Source of the DNA: Haladaptatus pallidirubidus
Lineage (GTDB): Archaea > Halobacteriota > Halobacteria > Halobacteriales > Haladaptataceae
Direction: 5' to 3'
DNA length: 64,000 bases
Assembly (NCBI RefSeq): GCF_020700235.1
Contig: NZ_CP085301.1
Span: 1,674,001-1,738,000, forward strand
Under the pieces are notes generated by a model. That model saw nothing but the letters and a program-made list of their open reading frames with translations. It searched no databases and had not been told where the DNA came from. Below are positions 16,411 to 25,341 of the stretch, piece after piece. The translations under genes and the position numbers were made by a program. The stretch's first letter is position 1, and the number at the start of each line of letters is the position of its first letter.

Positions 16411-16525
16411 GGGTATGTTGGGATTCCGGAGAACTCTGTGATACCGTCTCCCGCGCTGAGATGGTACAGTACTCCCTCGTCCCGAGGAGGTATTCTGTTG
16501 GGTCTACCAGAACGAATTGTATAAA

Positions 16526-16556
16526 TTCTGGGGCTGTTCAAACGGGGCGATTTAAA
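16526..16556. repeat. Intergenic repeat copy 2 with embedded inverted repeat
   Basis: Second copy of the element at 15197-15228. Its left end forms one arm of an inverted repeat CCAGAA-N13-TTCTGG (16507-16531) that encloses TATAAA, a plausible operator over a promoter for the minus-strand gene starting at 16410, although the distance of ~100 bp would imply a leadered transcript. Confidence 0.45.
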
Positions 16557-16575
16557 CTAAGCCCAGACAGAACAG

Positions 16576-17247
16576 CTATCCTGATGGTGTATTTTCTGAG
16601 CCGCCAAGCAAGGCGTGTTCAAGGAGAGCTTCATTGCCCCGGCGGATCAGATCAGAGAGCGACTGTTGGCTAATGTCGAAGTCCGCTGCTAATTCAGACA
16701 GTGTGACTTCCCGGGGCGTCTGAAAGTAGCCTCGTTGGAGTGCGATCAACAATGCCTCCCGTTGTTTTTCAGTGAGGACACTCTCTAAGAGATCACTCCC
16801 GGCTTCGCTGAGGACGTGCATTTTCCCAATCGTGTACTGAACATCGATTTCTCGACAATAGTTGTGGAACGTGGTGAGTTCTTTTTGTGACGGAAACAGC
16901 AATTCGAACTCCCATGCCTCATCGTCGTAGCCATGTGCACTTCGGATGATCACCTCTGTCTCCGTGAACCCTTCAAAAAAGCCACCCTCCGGAATATCCC
17001 AATTCAGGAGATACAAGCGGCGATCCTCAACCTGGTCAATCTCAATAAGTTCCGAGACGTGATCGTTAGCGCGAATGCGTTCCTCGAATGCATCTACGTC
17101 ACCATTCCACACCCAAAACAGAGGGACCACGTTTGTGTTAACGGGCACGATTCGTTCGAATTCGATATGCATCTCTGTTCCTGCTGTGAGTAAACGGCCA
17201 AGCGCGAAGTCACTGGCAGGAAGAGAAAGTTCAACGAGCGTGGCCAT
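16576..17247 (-). CDS. Short Bat-type HTH_10 regulator
   Basis: A 223-residue protein starting MATLVELSLPASDFALGRLL at 17247; a longer frame to 17373 adds a non-family N-terminus. Residues 1-~150 are the bacterio-opsin-activator-type sensing domain (MHIEFERIVPVNTNVVPLFW, then VEDRRLYLLNWDIPEGGFF). Residues ~160-215 are HTH_10 (LTEKQREALLIALQRGYFQTPR and FDISQQSLSDLIRRG). This minimal architecture without PAS/GAF is common in haloarchaea. It is immediately upstream of the DUF7344-like gene at 16410 on the same strand. Its C-terminus is duplicated as a remnant at 15249. Confidence 0.9.
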   Translation of the reverse strand: MATLVELSLPASDFALGRLLTAGTEMHIEFERIVPVNTNVVPLFWVWNGDVDAFEERIRANDHVSELIEIDQVEDRRLYLLNWDIPEGGFFEGFTETEVIIRSAHGYDDEAWEFELLFPSQKELTTFHNYCREIDVQYTIGKMHVLSEAGSDLLESVLTEKQREALLIALQRGYFQTPREVTLSELAADFDISQQSLSDLIRRGNEALLEHALLGGSENTPSG

Positions 17248-17517
17248 CAGTCCAAGTTGATACGTTCTTTCGCTGCTTAGTATCTGGGGTAGATGGCAGC
17301 TGTATTCTGTTTGGTGGAAGGCGCTAACAGCGGCTGTCCAAGCCATGATCGACCGGATGTAGCAGCCGCACATAGATCGACATGGGGATACTGGGGGTAT
17401 CCCACTTCCGCTTATGATTTTAGAGACACAACCATTTCCTCCCGAAACAAGTAGTTGCCGTTACACGATATTCATCAGTTGCATGGCCGAGAGAAATGGT
17501 TGATCGCAGCGTCGGGC

Positions 17518-17895
17518 TTAGAGCCACTTATCAGGGAGTTCGTCAGCATGGTTGTGCATCAATTTGAGGAGCGGCTGAATTTCGTCAAAGCGCGGTCCCT
17601 TTTGCACTGTGTTCGTCTCCCGATTCCATTTGATGAACCCCGTATCATCTAGCTTCGGCAAGTGCGTATGCGTCATACAAATCTTGAGCGATTCTAAATC
17701 CTCGTTTTCATATTCGATGTCGGCTGGAATCTGTGAATCGTCGTCCTGTGGATTGTGCTCCAACAGCGCAAAGAGTAGTCTGCGACGATACGAGTTCGCG
17801 AGGGAATTGAGGACAGTATCCAACGACGCGTGGGATAGCGGGTCATCGGTTGAAACTGAGCCTGTTGTCTCATGATCTCTCACATCGGAATTCAT
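17518..17895 (-). CDS. DUF7344 winged-helix protein (array member 7)
   Basis: A 125-residue protein: LDTVLNSLANSYRRRLLFALLEH, an acidic stretch (QDDDSQIPADIEYENEDLES), MTHTHLPKLDDTGFIKWNRET, then QIPLLKLMH-like helix (DEIQPLLKLM). It keeps the T-H-L-P-K-L helix but has FIKWN in place of VIDYD, the form typical of the wider DUF7344 family outside this array. It lies upstream of, and on the same strand as, the short HTH_10 gene, with a 270-bp gap. Confidence 0.8.
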   Translation of the reverse strand: MNSDVRDHETTGSVSTDDPLSHASLDTVLNSLANSYRRRLLFALLEHNPQDDDSQIPADIEYENEDLESLKICMTHTHLPKLDDTGFIKWNRETNTVQKGPRFDEIQPLLKLMHNHADELPDKWL

Positions 17896-18129
17896 TGGTG
17901 GGTAGTTGAGAGGGACGCTGTGAAAGTGTGGTGCCGAACATATCGCCCCCTGTTGAGAGATAAGGCGAAATATCTAGGTGACTGGCATTGGGTACAGATG
18001 ATGTAGAGGTTCTGTCCAACCGAGAGGGAACAACCCCGCTTCCAATGATTACCATCCAGAGATTAATTTGGATGTTATATATGTGGGCGTAATAGTTAGG
18101 CGTGTGTTTTTCGCGGAAAGCCACCGTGG

Positions 18130-21100
18130 TTAGCTATTGTCGAACACCATTACACACAGTCTGCGTTGAGCCTCTCGCAGATGTTGAGTGAATGTCGACT
18201 GAGAGATATCGAGAGCTTCAGAGAGCTCATTGCCCGTCTGTACACGTGGTGATTCGAAGAATCCACTCCGGTACGCAAATTGGAGGATCTCCTGTTGTCG
18301 GGATGTGAGGCGATCTTCAAACATCGCCAAGAATGTCAGTTCCGTTTCGAGCGCTCGGGTGAGCGCTCGACGCGAGAGCAATTCGAGATCGGGAACAGCT
18401 TGCTGAACTCCTTTGATAAACTCACGGACGGCAGCCGTCTCAGGAAGATTAATGATGGCAGTTGCAGTCCCCGCATCGATGGTGAGTGTTTGCACCGTCG
18501 CGTCCCGGTCGAGGAACTGCGAGGCAAGTGTCGGGTCGGCCAATTGTGCCTTGAACAGGGCTTTTTTCTCACGATTGGCAAGACAGTGTAGTTCTTCAAT
18601 GGCAAACGACTGCTCGCCAACAGCCACGAATTCATCCGGGGAGATACCTGTCGCAGTGAAGAATACGGTCGTGTCACCATCTGCTCCCGGAACGAGCCCC
18701 TCGAACTCGATCACACAACCAATTTCTCGAGCAAGACGACATAGTGGCGTTTCCGCTGCCGTCGATCGGAGCGTGAGTTCGACGCTGCTGTCCGTCTGGA
18801 GAGTTTCTCTGGTCTCGATAGCATGAATTGCGTGGGCGATCGTCTCTCCCAGTTCCGCCAGTCTGTCGGCATCGCGTTCGATGTCCTGTAATGTCCCTTC
18901 GTAGACTGTCAGGACGCCATAGACGGACTCATCGTACATAAGCGGAATACTAAGACATGAACGCGCACCTCGTTTGAGCGTGACTTCACGCCATGGTGTA
19001 GCCCGTGCATCAGTTGCGATGTCCGCAACGACCTGCATCTCTCCGGTTTGGATCGCAGCTATGAACGGACTCCTCTCTGCCACCAATTCATCGACTTCAG
19101 TCGTGAGTTCGTCCAAATAGCTACTGTCGACACCCGCCCAGGCTCGCGGTTCCATCGCGTTGTCGTCCGCATCGAACTCGCCAATCCAGGCGAACTCGAA
19201 GAGAGCAGAGTTTGCCAACTGCTCGCAGACGGCCTCGTCGATCGCATCGACTGTCTTAGCCTCCACCAGCACTTGGTCGATGTCTCGGATGAGCGTGTTG
19301 AGGCGGTCAAGACGTGTCAATTCTTCGTTCTGCCGTGCCAACTCCGCTTCACCGTTGGCACGGTTCCACGCGGTCTCGACGGTTGCGGCGACCGTTTCCG
19401 CGAGGTGGACCGTCTGGTCGTCGAACGCGTCGGTCTGCGTCGAGCCGGCACAGATGACGCCGTGCCTTCCGAGCGGCATAAGCGCCCGACTCCGCAATGG
19501 CGACTCCGAAACCCCGCTCTCCGAACCGTTGAGGTCGTTGTCGACATCAACATCATTGGCGACGAATGTCTGCCAAACCTCCTTGGAGAGGCCGTCGGGG
19601 ACTCGAACGCTACCCGCCTCTGGTTCCAGATCCATGTGGCTGCTGTACTCTCGAATTTCGCCAGCCGCCTCGTCGTATCGCCAGAGCGCAGTGTATTCGA
19701 CATCGAGGACATTCTGTGTGACTTCAGCCACATGGTCAGTGACCCTCTCCGTGTCAGCGTCTATTAGCTCCCTGCTCGCAGCATTGAGCCGTTTGAGGGA
19801 CTCGTTGGCCTGCCGCAATTGCTCCTCGCGCTCGCGCAGGGCTTCCGTGGTCTGTTGGTGCTCAATGAGATCGGCGGCCTGGCGGGCCAAGATATCGAGG
19901 CGGCCAAGATCAAACTCAGAGAGGTCGCGTGGAGTTTCCCAGTGGGTGGAAAACATCCCGAGCACGTCCCCACTCCGCGAGACGAGCGGCGTGGTCTGAA
20001 CCGCCCGGATGCCGGTCTGGCGGTAGGTCTCCAGATCCTCGGTTCCGGCTATGAACTCGCACGTTTCGACGTCCGGCGCTATAACGCGCTCGCCGGTCCG
20101 GAGGGCCTTGCCACACGTGCTTCCATGTTCGGGGGTGACTCGCTGCCACGCCGATTCGGCCTCCCCGTTGAATCCACGGTGGGCGACGAGTTCGAGATCA
20201 TTTCGGTCGGGATCGTAGAGCTGCACGCTCGCGAAGTCGGTGTCCATGATAGCGATCGCGGCATCAAGCACCCGATCGGAGAGCGTCTCGATGTTGTCTT
20301 CGCCGATCAGTTCGGTACTGATCTCCTGTAACTCTCGCGTAGCCGAAAGTTCGGCTTCGAGTTCGGCCTCGGCCTGTTTGCGCTCGGTGATATCCGACGC
20401 CGTCCCGAACCACTCGGTGATCTTGCCATCGTCGTCCAGTATGGGCACCGCCCGAGAGTGCGTCCAGCCTCGGGTTCCATCAACCTGTAGGACCTGGTGT
20501 TCCAACTCGAAGGTACTCTTGGTCTTGATGGCCTCGTCGATAGCGTCCTGGACGCGCCCTTGCTCGTCGGATGGGATGTATTCGTCGATCCAATTAGACC
20601 GGGATTTGTCGGTATCAGCCATGAATTCCTGGCCTTCGAGTTCGTTCATTTCGGTCCAGTCGGGATTCATGCGAAAGATGACCTCCGAGGTAGCAGTCAC
20701 GAATGCGTCGAGCCGTGCTTTGCTCTCGCGCAGGCGGTCATATGCCCGCTCTTTCGCTTGTTGGAGTTCGTCGCCACGGAGGATAATGTCTGCTGCGAGA
20801 TGTGAATCAGTGGCATCCAGTTCCTGTAACAGCTCTTCTTTACCGTCTGCCTGAAATTGCCGGACGACTGGCGTGACGTCTTCGACGCGGTGAATAATAA
20901 AGTCGATCTCCCCAGTCGAGCTAAATACGGGTGAATTGGTCGGACTCCACCACCGATCCTCGAACCCTCCACCTTGGAAATTTCGTCGGGGAATCGGATA
21001 GTAGGTAACTGGCATCACGTCGGCTTCCCGCTCCGCTTTGACCCGTTCGAGTGACGCTCGCAACCGGGGAACTCCTTCAGGATCAGGATCGCTAGGGTCA

Positions 21101-21516
21101 GGGGGAAAGACCTCAAACAACGTTTTGCCGATAATCTCTGCCCGCTTCGTCATCGTCGCTTCCAAGTAAGCATCGCTCACTGCGACAATCTCGTAGTCGT
21201 CCGGTTTCACGATGAGATAGAGCCCAGGTACGTTCTCGAACAGTTCGCGAAACGTCGCTTCGGTAGCTGCTGCTTCCGCCGTAGTACCATCAGAGCTGCG
21301 TTCCTTCGGTGGCCGCCACCACACCCGTCCCCGAGCACCCACCTTCTTCGTTTCGAGGATGTCATCCTCAACAAGCGTGTCGAGTTTGTTGTAGATCGTT
21401 CGGTCAGTGCAATCGAATTCCTCAGCGACCTCCGGCGTCGTGAACGGGGTGCCAGGCGGACCAAGGGTGTCGAACACGTCGAGAACGGTGGTGGGTGAGG
21501 GAGCAGGTGAACTCAT
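18130..21516 (-). CDS. Multi-domain PAS/GAF sensor with N-terminal wHTH and C-terminal Bat HTH_10
   Basis: A 1128-residue protein starting MSSPAPSPTTVLDVFDTLG. Order: winged helix (~15-65; VAEEFDCTDRTIYNKLDTLV and RGRVWWRPP), PAS (~80-210), PAS (~270-380, ending GTASDITERK), three GAF domains (~395-560, 585-720, 745-890), the Bat middle domain (~895-1040) and HTH_10 (~1060-1120; LTSRQQEILQFAYRSGFFESPR). No histidine kinase core. DNA-binding domains at both ends and five sensory domains between them suggest a large one-component redox or ligand sensor. The start at 21516 avoids an unrelated 42-residue extension. It is the last minus-strand member of the array and is divergent from the HalOD1 gene at 21788. 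Confidence 0.9.
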   Translation of the reverse strand: MSSPAPSPTTVLDVFDTLGPPGTPFTTPEVAEEFDCTDRTIYNKLDTLVEDDILETKKVGARGRVWWRPPKERSSDGTTAEAAATEATFRELFENVPGLYLIVKPDDYEIVAVSDAYLEATMTKRAEIIGKTLFEVFPPDPSDPDPEGVPRLRASLERVKAEREADVMPVTYYPIPRRNFQGGGFEDRWWSPTNSPVFSSTGEIDFIIHRVEDVTPVVRQFQADGKEELLQELDATDSHLAADIILRGDELQQAKERAYDRLRESKARLDAFVTATSEVIFRMNPDWTEMNELEGQEFMADTDKSRSNWIDEYIPSDEQGRVQDAIDEAIKTKSTFELEHQVLQVDGTRGWTHSRAVPILDDDGKITEWFGTASDITERKQAEAELEAELSATRELQEISTELIGEDNIETLSDRVLDAAIAIMDTDFASVQLYDPDRNDLELVAHRGFNGEAESAWQRVTPEHGSTCGKALRTGERVIAPDVETCEFIAGTEDLETYRQTGIRAVQTTPLVSRSGDVLGMFSTHWETPRDLSEFDLGRLDILARQAADLIEHQQTTEALREREEQLRQANESLKRLNAASRELIDADTERVTDHVAEVTQNVLDVEYTALWRYDEAAGEIREYSSHMDLEPEAGSVRVPDGLSKEVWQTFVANDVDVDNDLNGSESGVSESPLRSRALMPLGRHGVICAGSTQTDAFDDQTVHLAETVAATVETAWNRANGEAELARQNEELTRLDRLNTLIRDIDQVLVEAKTVDAIDEAVCEQLANSALFEFAWIGEFDADDNAMEPRAWAGVDSSYLDELTTEVDELVAERSPFIAAIQTGEMQVVADIATDARATPWREVTLKRGARSCLSIPLMYDESVYGVLTVYEGTLQDIERDADRLAELGETIAHAIHAIETRETLQTDSSVELTLRSTAAETPLCRLAREIGCVIEFEGLVPGADGDTTVFFTATGISPDEFVAVGEQSFAIEELHCLANREKKALFKAQLADPTLASQFLDRDATVQTLTIDAGTATAIINLPETAAVREFIKGVQQAVPDLELLSRRALTRALETELTFLAMFEDRLTSRQQEILQFAYRSGFFESPRVQTGNELSEALDISQSTFTQHLREAQRRLCVMVFDNS

Positions 21517-21787
21517 AGCACGGTGTTGGAATAGGGCAATCAAAAAGATTCGATCAACAGAAACAGACACATCACGATTTACAATAAAACGGTTTACCCC
21601 GTGATGACGAACGATCTCGACTACCCATTGTGCGTTGCACATAAGTAAAAGTCCGTTTGATCCGACCCACTAAGCCGGTTCCAGAGTCTCTTCGCTAGAG
21701 TCCTCATGCGGGAAGCATCACAAAGTAACTCTTGTCCCAAAATAGCCCACCATGACCCAGTAACTCGTTCAAGGAACTCAGGTGAAA

Positions 21788-22150
21788 ATGACCGACCGAG
21801 GGGACGATTCACCACCAGACGATTCCGAAAACGCGTTTCACACGCGATATTCCAGCGACGAACCACCAAGTAAGGCAGTAGTCCAGGCACTTGCAGCGGT
21901 CGAAGGGGTTGCGCCAGCGGAACTTAAGTTACTCTACGAGTCGATCGATCCCGAAGCGCTCGATACATTGTTCGATACCGCGGTAATTGGTCAAGAAGAG
22001 GGAAATCTGGTGATCAAGTTTTCTGCCTCAGGTCATCGGGTGATTATCAGGAGTGACGAGAGTATTACTATCCCCGTGGACATAGAGGAGGTTATCCAAA
22101 ACAGCGGTATTCGAAGACGAACATTCCCTTCTCACCTAGGATGGCCTTGA
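21788..22150 (+). CDS. Stand-alone HalOD1 domain protein (copy 4)
   Basis: A 120-residue protein (an alternative Met lies 6 nt upstream at 21782). After an acidic N-terminus (MTDRGDDSPPDDSENAFH) the HalOD1 core reads VQALAAVEGVAPAELKLLYE, SIDPEALDTLFDTAV, then VIKFSASGHRVIIRSDESI. It is more diverged than copies 1-3 (no YAGY), with a longer C-terminal tail. It is divergent from the large sensor gene at 21516, a pairing that suggests a joint pathway. It is the last gene of the AT-rich region. Confidence 0.8.
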   Translation: MTDRGDDSPPDDSENAFHTRYSSDEPPSKAVVQALAAVEGVAPAELKLLYESIDPEALDTLFDTAVIGQEEGNLVIKFSASGHRVIIRSDESITIPVDIEEVIQNSGIRRRTFPSHLGWP

Positions 22151-22582
22151 GGGCAGAAATCCAAATTCTGAAGAGATGTACCTTGTGAACGGACGAAATA
22201 TGTTTCCCCGAGGGCAGCGACCCGCCGAGTTCCACTTCCGCTTACAAACGAAGGCGGAAGTAACCCACACACCACTACTTCCAGTGAAATACTCCACAAT
22301 ATCCCCTCTACCAGCTGAAAACGGTATTTTACGTTTTTATAAATCGTATATTGCTATAATAAATCCCGGTCCGGATAATTGAGGGCGGAGAGAGTTCTAT
22401 CAATCCCGGAGTACGTCGGATCGGGGCATTTCGATTAGTTCGAGTCCCGTTAATGAAACCCACGAACGACACAATCGGTTCGATATAGACGAGTAACTCG
22501 CCTGAGACAGTAGAACAGCGGTGGTCAATCCGTCCTACTCTTCGATGACCGCTTCGACAGTGACAGCCGTAGTAGGGGGGCA
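22151..22582. other. Gap at the AT-rich/GC-rich boundary
   Basis: About 430 bp without a supported gene. It contains the 8-bp inverted repeat at 22234-22261 and an AT-rich patch at 22328-22370. To its right the genes become GC-rich and more tightly packed. No integrase, tRNA or direct-repeat attachment site is evident here. Confidence 0.4.
22234..22261. repeat. Inverted repeat ACTTCCGC / GCGGAAGT
   Basis: Perfect 8-bp arms (22234-22241 and 22254-22261) with a 12-nt spacer. The 13-mer CCACTTCCGCTTA at its left arm (22232-22244) also occurs at 17402-17414, upstream of the short HTH_10 gene. Candidate operator or terminator. Confidence 0.45.
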
Positions 22583-23551
22583 TCACCCGAATTCCATGAC
22601 TCGGCGGATTCCCTCCGTGATGCGGTCGGCGTCGGGCACGTAGTCGTCTTCCCGTGCGAACAACGGAAACGGTACGTCGTACCCGGTTACGCGCTCCGTC
22701 GGTGCTTCGAGATAGAGAAACGCCTCTTCGGTGATTCGGGCAGTAATTTCCGCCCCCATTCCGGCAGTCATCGGTGCCTCGTGGACTACGGCGCACCGCC
22801 CCGTTTTCTTTACGGAGTTAACGATCGTCTCCGTATCGAGCGGATACAGCGTTCGAGGGTCAATAACCTCGACGTCGGCGTCGATGGTTTCGACGGCGTC
22901 GAGCGTCTCGCGCAACATCGACCCCCAAGCGATGACCGTAACGTCGTCGCCGGGTTCAACGACCCGTGCCTCGCCCAGTAGGATTTCGTAATCGTCCGGG
23001 ACGTCCTCGCGGAACGACCGGTATAGACGGGTCGGCTCCATGAATACAACGGGGTCAGGATGTCGAATGGCAGCCGTGAGCAGACCTTTCGTCTCCGCCG
23101 GTGACGAGGGAAAAACTACTTTCAAACCGGGAATGTGGGCGAATCCGGCTTCGAAGCTCTCGGAGTGAAGCTCCAGCGCATGAATACCACCGCCGTAGGG
23201 CGTCCGTATCGTCATCGGACACTCGACCGACCCTCGAGTTCGACTTCGGATGCGTGCGACGTGCTGAGCGAGTTGGTGGAATCCCTGGTACAGGAAGCTC
23301 TGGAACTGGATTTCCGGAACCGGTCGTAATCCCGTGGCGGCGAGACCGACCCCGACCCCGACGATGCCAGCCTCCGCAACCGGTGCATCGAACACTCGGT
23401 TCGGATAGTCGTGAATGAGTCCTTCGGTCGCTCGGAACACCCCACCGGCGCGACCGACATCCTCCCCGTAAACGATAACGTCGTCGTCGCGTTCCAACTC
23501 CGACCGCAACGTCTCGCGGACGGCTTCGATCATTCTGAGCCGTTCAGCCAT
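22583..23551 (-). CDS. 2-oxoacid dehydrogenase E1 component, beta subunit
   Basis: A 322-residue thiamine-diphosphate enzyme subunit starting MAERLRMIEAVRETL. Family blocks: VIVYGEDVGRAGGVFRAT, FDAPVAEAGIVGVGVGLAATG, IQFQSFLYQGFHQLAQHVAR, PVVFMEPTRLYRS and VEVIDPRTLYPLD. With the alpha subunit it decarboxylates a 2-oxoacid and passes the acyl group to lipoyl E2. Its ATG overlaps the alpha stop by 8 bp, so translation is coupled. No E2 or E3 gene lies nearby, and the substrate (pyruvate, branched-chain oxoacid or acetoin) cannot be decided from the sequence. Length is normal. Confidence 0.9.
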   Translation of the reverse strand: MAERLRMIEAVRETLRSELERDDDVIVYGEDVGRAGGVFRATEGLIHDYPNRVFDAPVAEAGIVGVGVGLAATGLRPVPEIQFQSFLYQGFHQLAQHVARIRSRTRGSVECPMTIRTPYGGGIHALELHSESFEAGFAHIPGLKVVFPSSPAETKGLLTAAIRHPDPVVFMEPTRLYRSFREDVPDDYEILLGEARVVEPGDDVTVIAWGSMLRETLDAVETIDADVEVIDPRTLYPLDTETIVNSVKKTGRCAVVHEAPMTAGMGAEITARITEEAFLYLEAPTERVTGYDVPFPLFAREDDYVPDADRITEGIRRVMEFG

Positions 23552-24617
23552 GCATACCACCCTCGAACGCTTCGAACTGCCGTTCGACTTCCGGCGGCAT
23601 CTCCCCATAGGCAAATCGAAACATATCCGCCGGGTCGATTTCCTCACGTCCCGTCTTCGCTCGGTCGATCGCATCGCCGATTTCTGTTTCGATGCGCTCG
23701 TCGATTTCGGATTTCGTCTCCTCGTCGAGTACCCCTCGTTCCATGAGGAACACTTGGAAGCGAACGATTGGGTCGCGGGCCTCCCACTCCTCTTCTTCCT
23801 GGGCCTCCCGGTAGACGGACGGGTCGTCGGAAGTCGTGTGCATCGAGCGACGATACGTGAGAGTCTCGATTAGCGTCGGTTCCCCATTTCGGGCCTTCTC
23901 GATGGCGTTCCGTGCGACGCGGTAGACCGCCAGAACGTCGTTACCGTCAACGCGGACGCCGTCGATACCCGCCGCGACGGCTTTCTGTGCAAGCGTCTCC
24001 GCGGCTGTTTGGTTCGCAAGTCGGGTCGAGATGGCGTATCGATTGTTCTGGCAGATAAAGACCGTTTGAGCGCCGTAAACTCCGGCGAAATTGAGCGCTT
24101 CGTAAACGTCTCCCTCGCTGGTCGCACCGTCGCCGAAGTACGTGATGGCGACGTTCGACCGACCCTGTAACGCCTCCCCCCAGCCGATTCCGACGGCGTG
24201 CAGTGGCTGGGTTCCGACGGGAATAGCTGGCGGAAACGCGTGTTTACCCGCCGGAATCACCGCTCCTTCTTCCATCCCCAGTGCGTACCAGAGAATTTGA
24301 TGCGGCGGGGTACCGCGAGCAAGGAGCGCGGCCTGTTCGCGAAAGGACGGGACGAGCCAGTCGTCATCCGCCAAGGCAAATGCGCTGGCGACCTGCGCCG
24401 CCTCCTGTCCGATAGCGGGGGCGTATGTTCCCAGTTCGCCACGGCGCTGTAGCGAGATGGCCCGCTCGTCGAGGCGACGGGAGCGTTTCATCTGTTCGTA
24501 CATCTCCAGTAGTTGGTCATCGGTCAGCGAGGGGGCGAGGTCTTCATCGACGGTACCCTCTTCGGAGAGCACCTGTACGGATTTGATTGTGAACTGGGCA
24601 ATGTCCTCGATGGGCAT
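23544..24617 (-). CDS. 2-oxoacid dehydrogenase E1 component, alpha subunit
   Basis: A 357-residue subunit. The TPP-binding motif spans 162-192: FGDGATSEGD, then FICQNN. Other family blocks are YAPAIGQEAAQVASAFAL, PSFREQAALLARG and the phosphorylation-loop-like region TYRRSMHTTSDDPSVYR. It starts at ATG 24617 and is first in a two-gene operon with E1 beta (8-bp overlap). Haloarchaea carry several such E1 pairs of uncertain substrate. This one resembles the acetoin/branched-chain type in layout, which is a weak inference. Confidence 0.9.
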   Translation of the reverse strand: MPIEDIAQFTIKSVQVLSEEGTVDEDLAPSLTDDQLLEMYEQMKRSRRLDERAISLQRRGELGTYAPAIGQEAAQVASAFALADDDWLVPSFREQAALLARGTPPHQILWYALGMEEGAVIPAGKHAFPPAIPVGTQPLHAVGIGWGEALQGRSNVAITYFGDGATSEGDVYEALNFAGVYGAQTVFICQNNRYAISTRLANQTAAETLAQKAVAAGIDGVRVDGNDVLAVYRVARNAIEKARNGEPTLIETLTYRRSMHTTSDDPSVYREAQEEEEWEARDPIVRFQVFLMERGVLDEETKSEIDERIETEIGDAIDRAKTGREEIDPADMFRFAYGEMPPEVERQFEAFEGGMHG

Positions 24618-24730
24618 GGCAACGGTAGTCGTTCCACAGCCTTAACCCGCTTCTGGCAGATTTTGGAGCGAAAACGCCGGTGCTGTTGCCGTCTCTCCGG
24701 TGAAGGATTATCGGTTTCCGAGCGACTAGC

Positions 24731-24880
24731 CTACCGCCGGTCTGTGGAGATTTCGAACGTGTACGTATCGCCGTGCGCGACGTATGCGACGCGGTCACCC
24801 GAACCGGCTTTCCCGACCGGTCGCTGAAAGTCGGATAGCGGCGACCAAAAACACCTCGCAATCGGTGTAATGTATCGGAA
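24731..24880 (-). pseudogene. Start-less coding-like fragment
   Basis: The minus-strand frame between stops at 24881-24883 and 24731-24733 reads RCFWSPLSDFQRPVGKAGSG, DRVAYVAHGD and TYTFEISTDRR. The wording is protein-like and acidic, but there is no ATG or GTG in a sensible place. It may be the 3' end of a decayed gene, or use an unusual start. Family not recognised. Confidence 0.3.
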
Positions 24881-24883
24881 TCA

Positions 24884-25341
24884 AGGTGCCCGCTCCGAAC
24901 AATCGCAGGCCTCAACATCCTGTTCCGCGTCCGTCGTCAAGAAAACGCCGAGAATCCTCGTTCCACCCGGATGCAAGAGCGCGAGCGAGGTCGATGTACA
25001 GGAATCGTTCAGGAATCGCTTCGAGAGCATCGAACCGTGTCTCCGACCTCGGTGGACGGGATCGTATCTGGTAGCAGTACACCGGGGTGCATCACTGATT
25101 GCGTACGGTGAGTGGCAGGATATGCCATCGGCCCTGGAGGTTGGAATGCGACTGGTACCCGAGGCCGGTAGAGCCACCAAATCAGGCACGGAGACCGATC
25201 GAACGGTACGACCATCGAAAGGAAATAAAGACGCAGATAAGGCCGACTACAACGAACGTCTACCGACGTCGATTTCGAAAGGATACCAGTTGCGATTCCT
25301 GCACTCCGAGATTGCAGCGAATGGGTACCACCTACGAGGTC
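24884..25341. other. Gap without a supported gene
   Basis: About 460 bp. A 177-codon plus-strand frame spans 24870-25403, but its codon use is unlike the GC-rich neighbours, it overlaps the MFS gene, and its protein resembles nothing I know. Frames on the other strand are equally weak. It looks like intergenic or decayed DNA. Confidence 0.35.

Noticed and set aside
22329..22796. 155-residue minus-strand frame beyond the E1 beta gene
   Set aside because: It is mostly a shifted-frame shadow of E1 beta with Arg/Gly-rich composition; no family motif.
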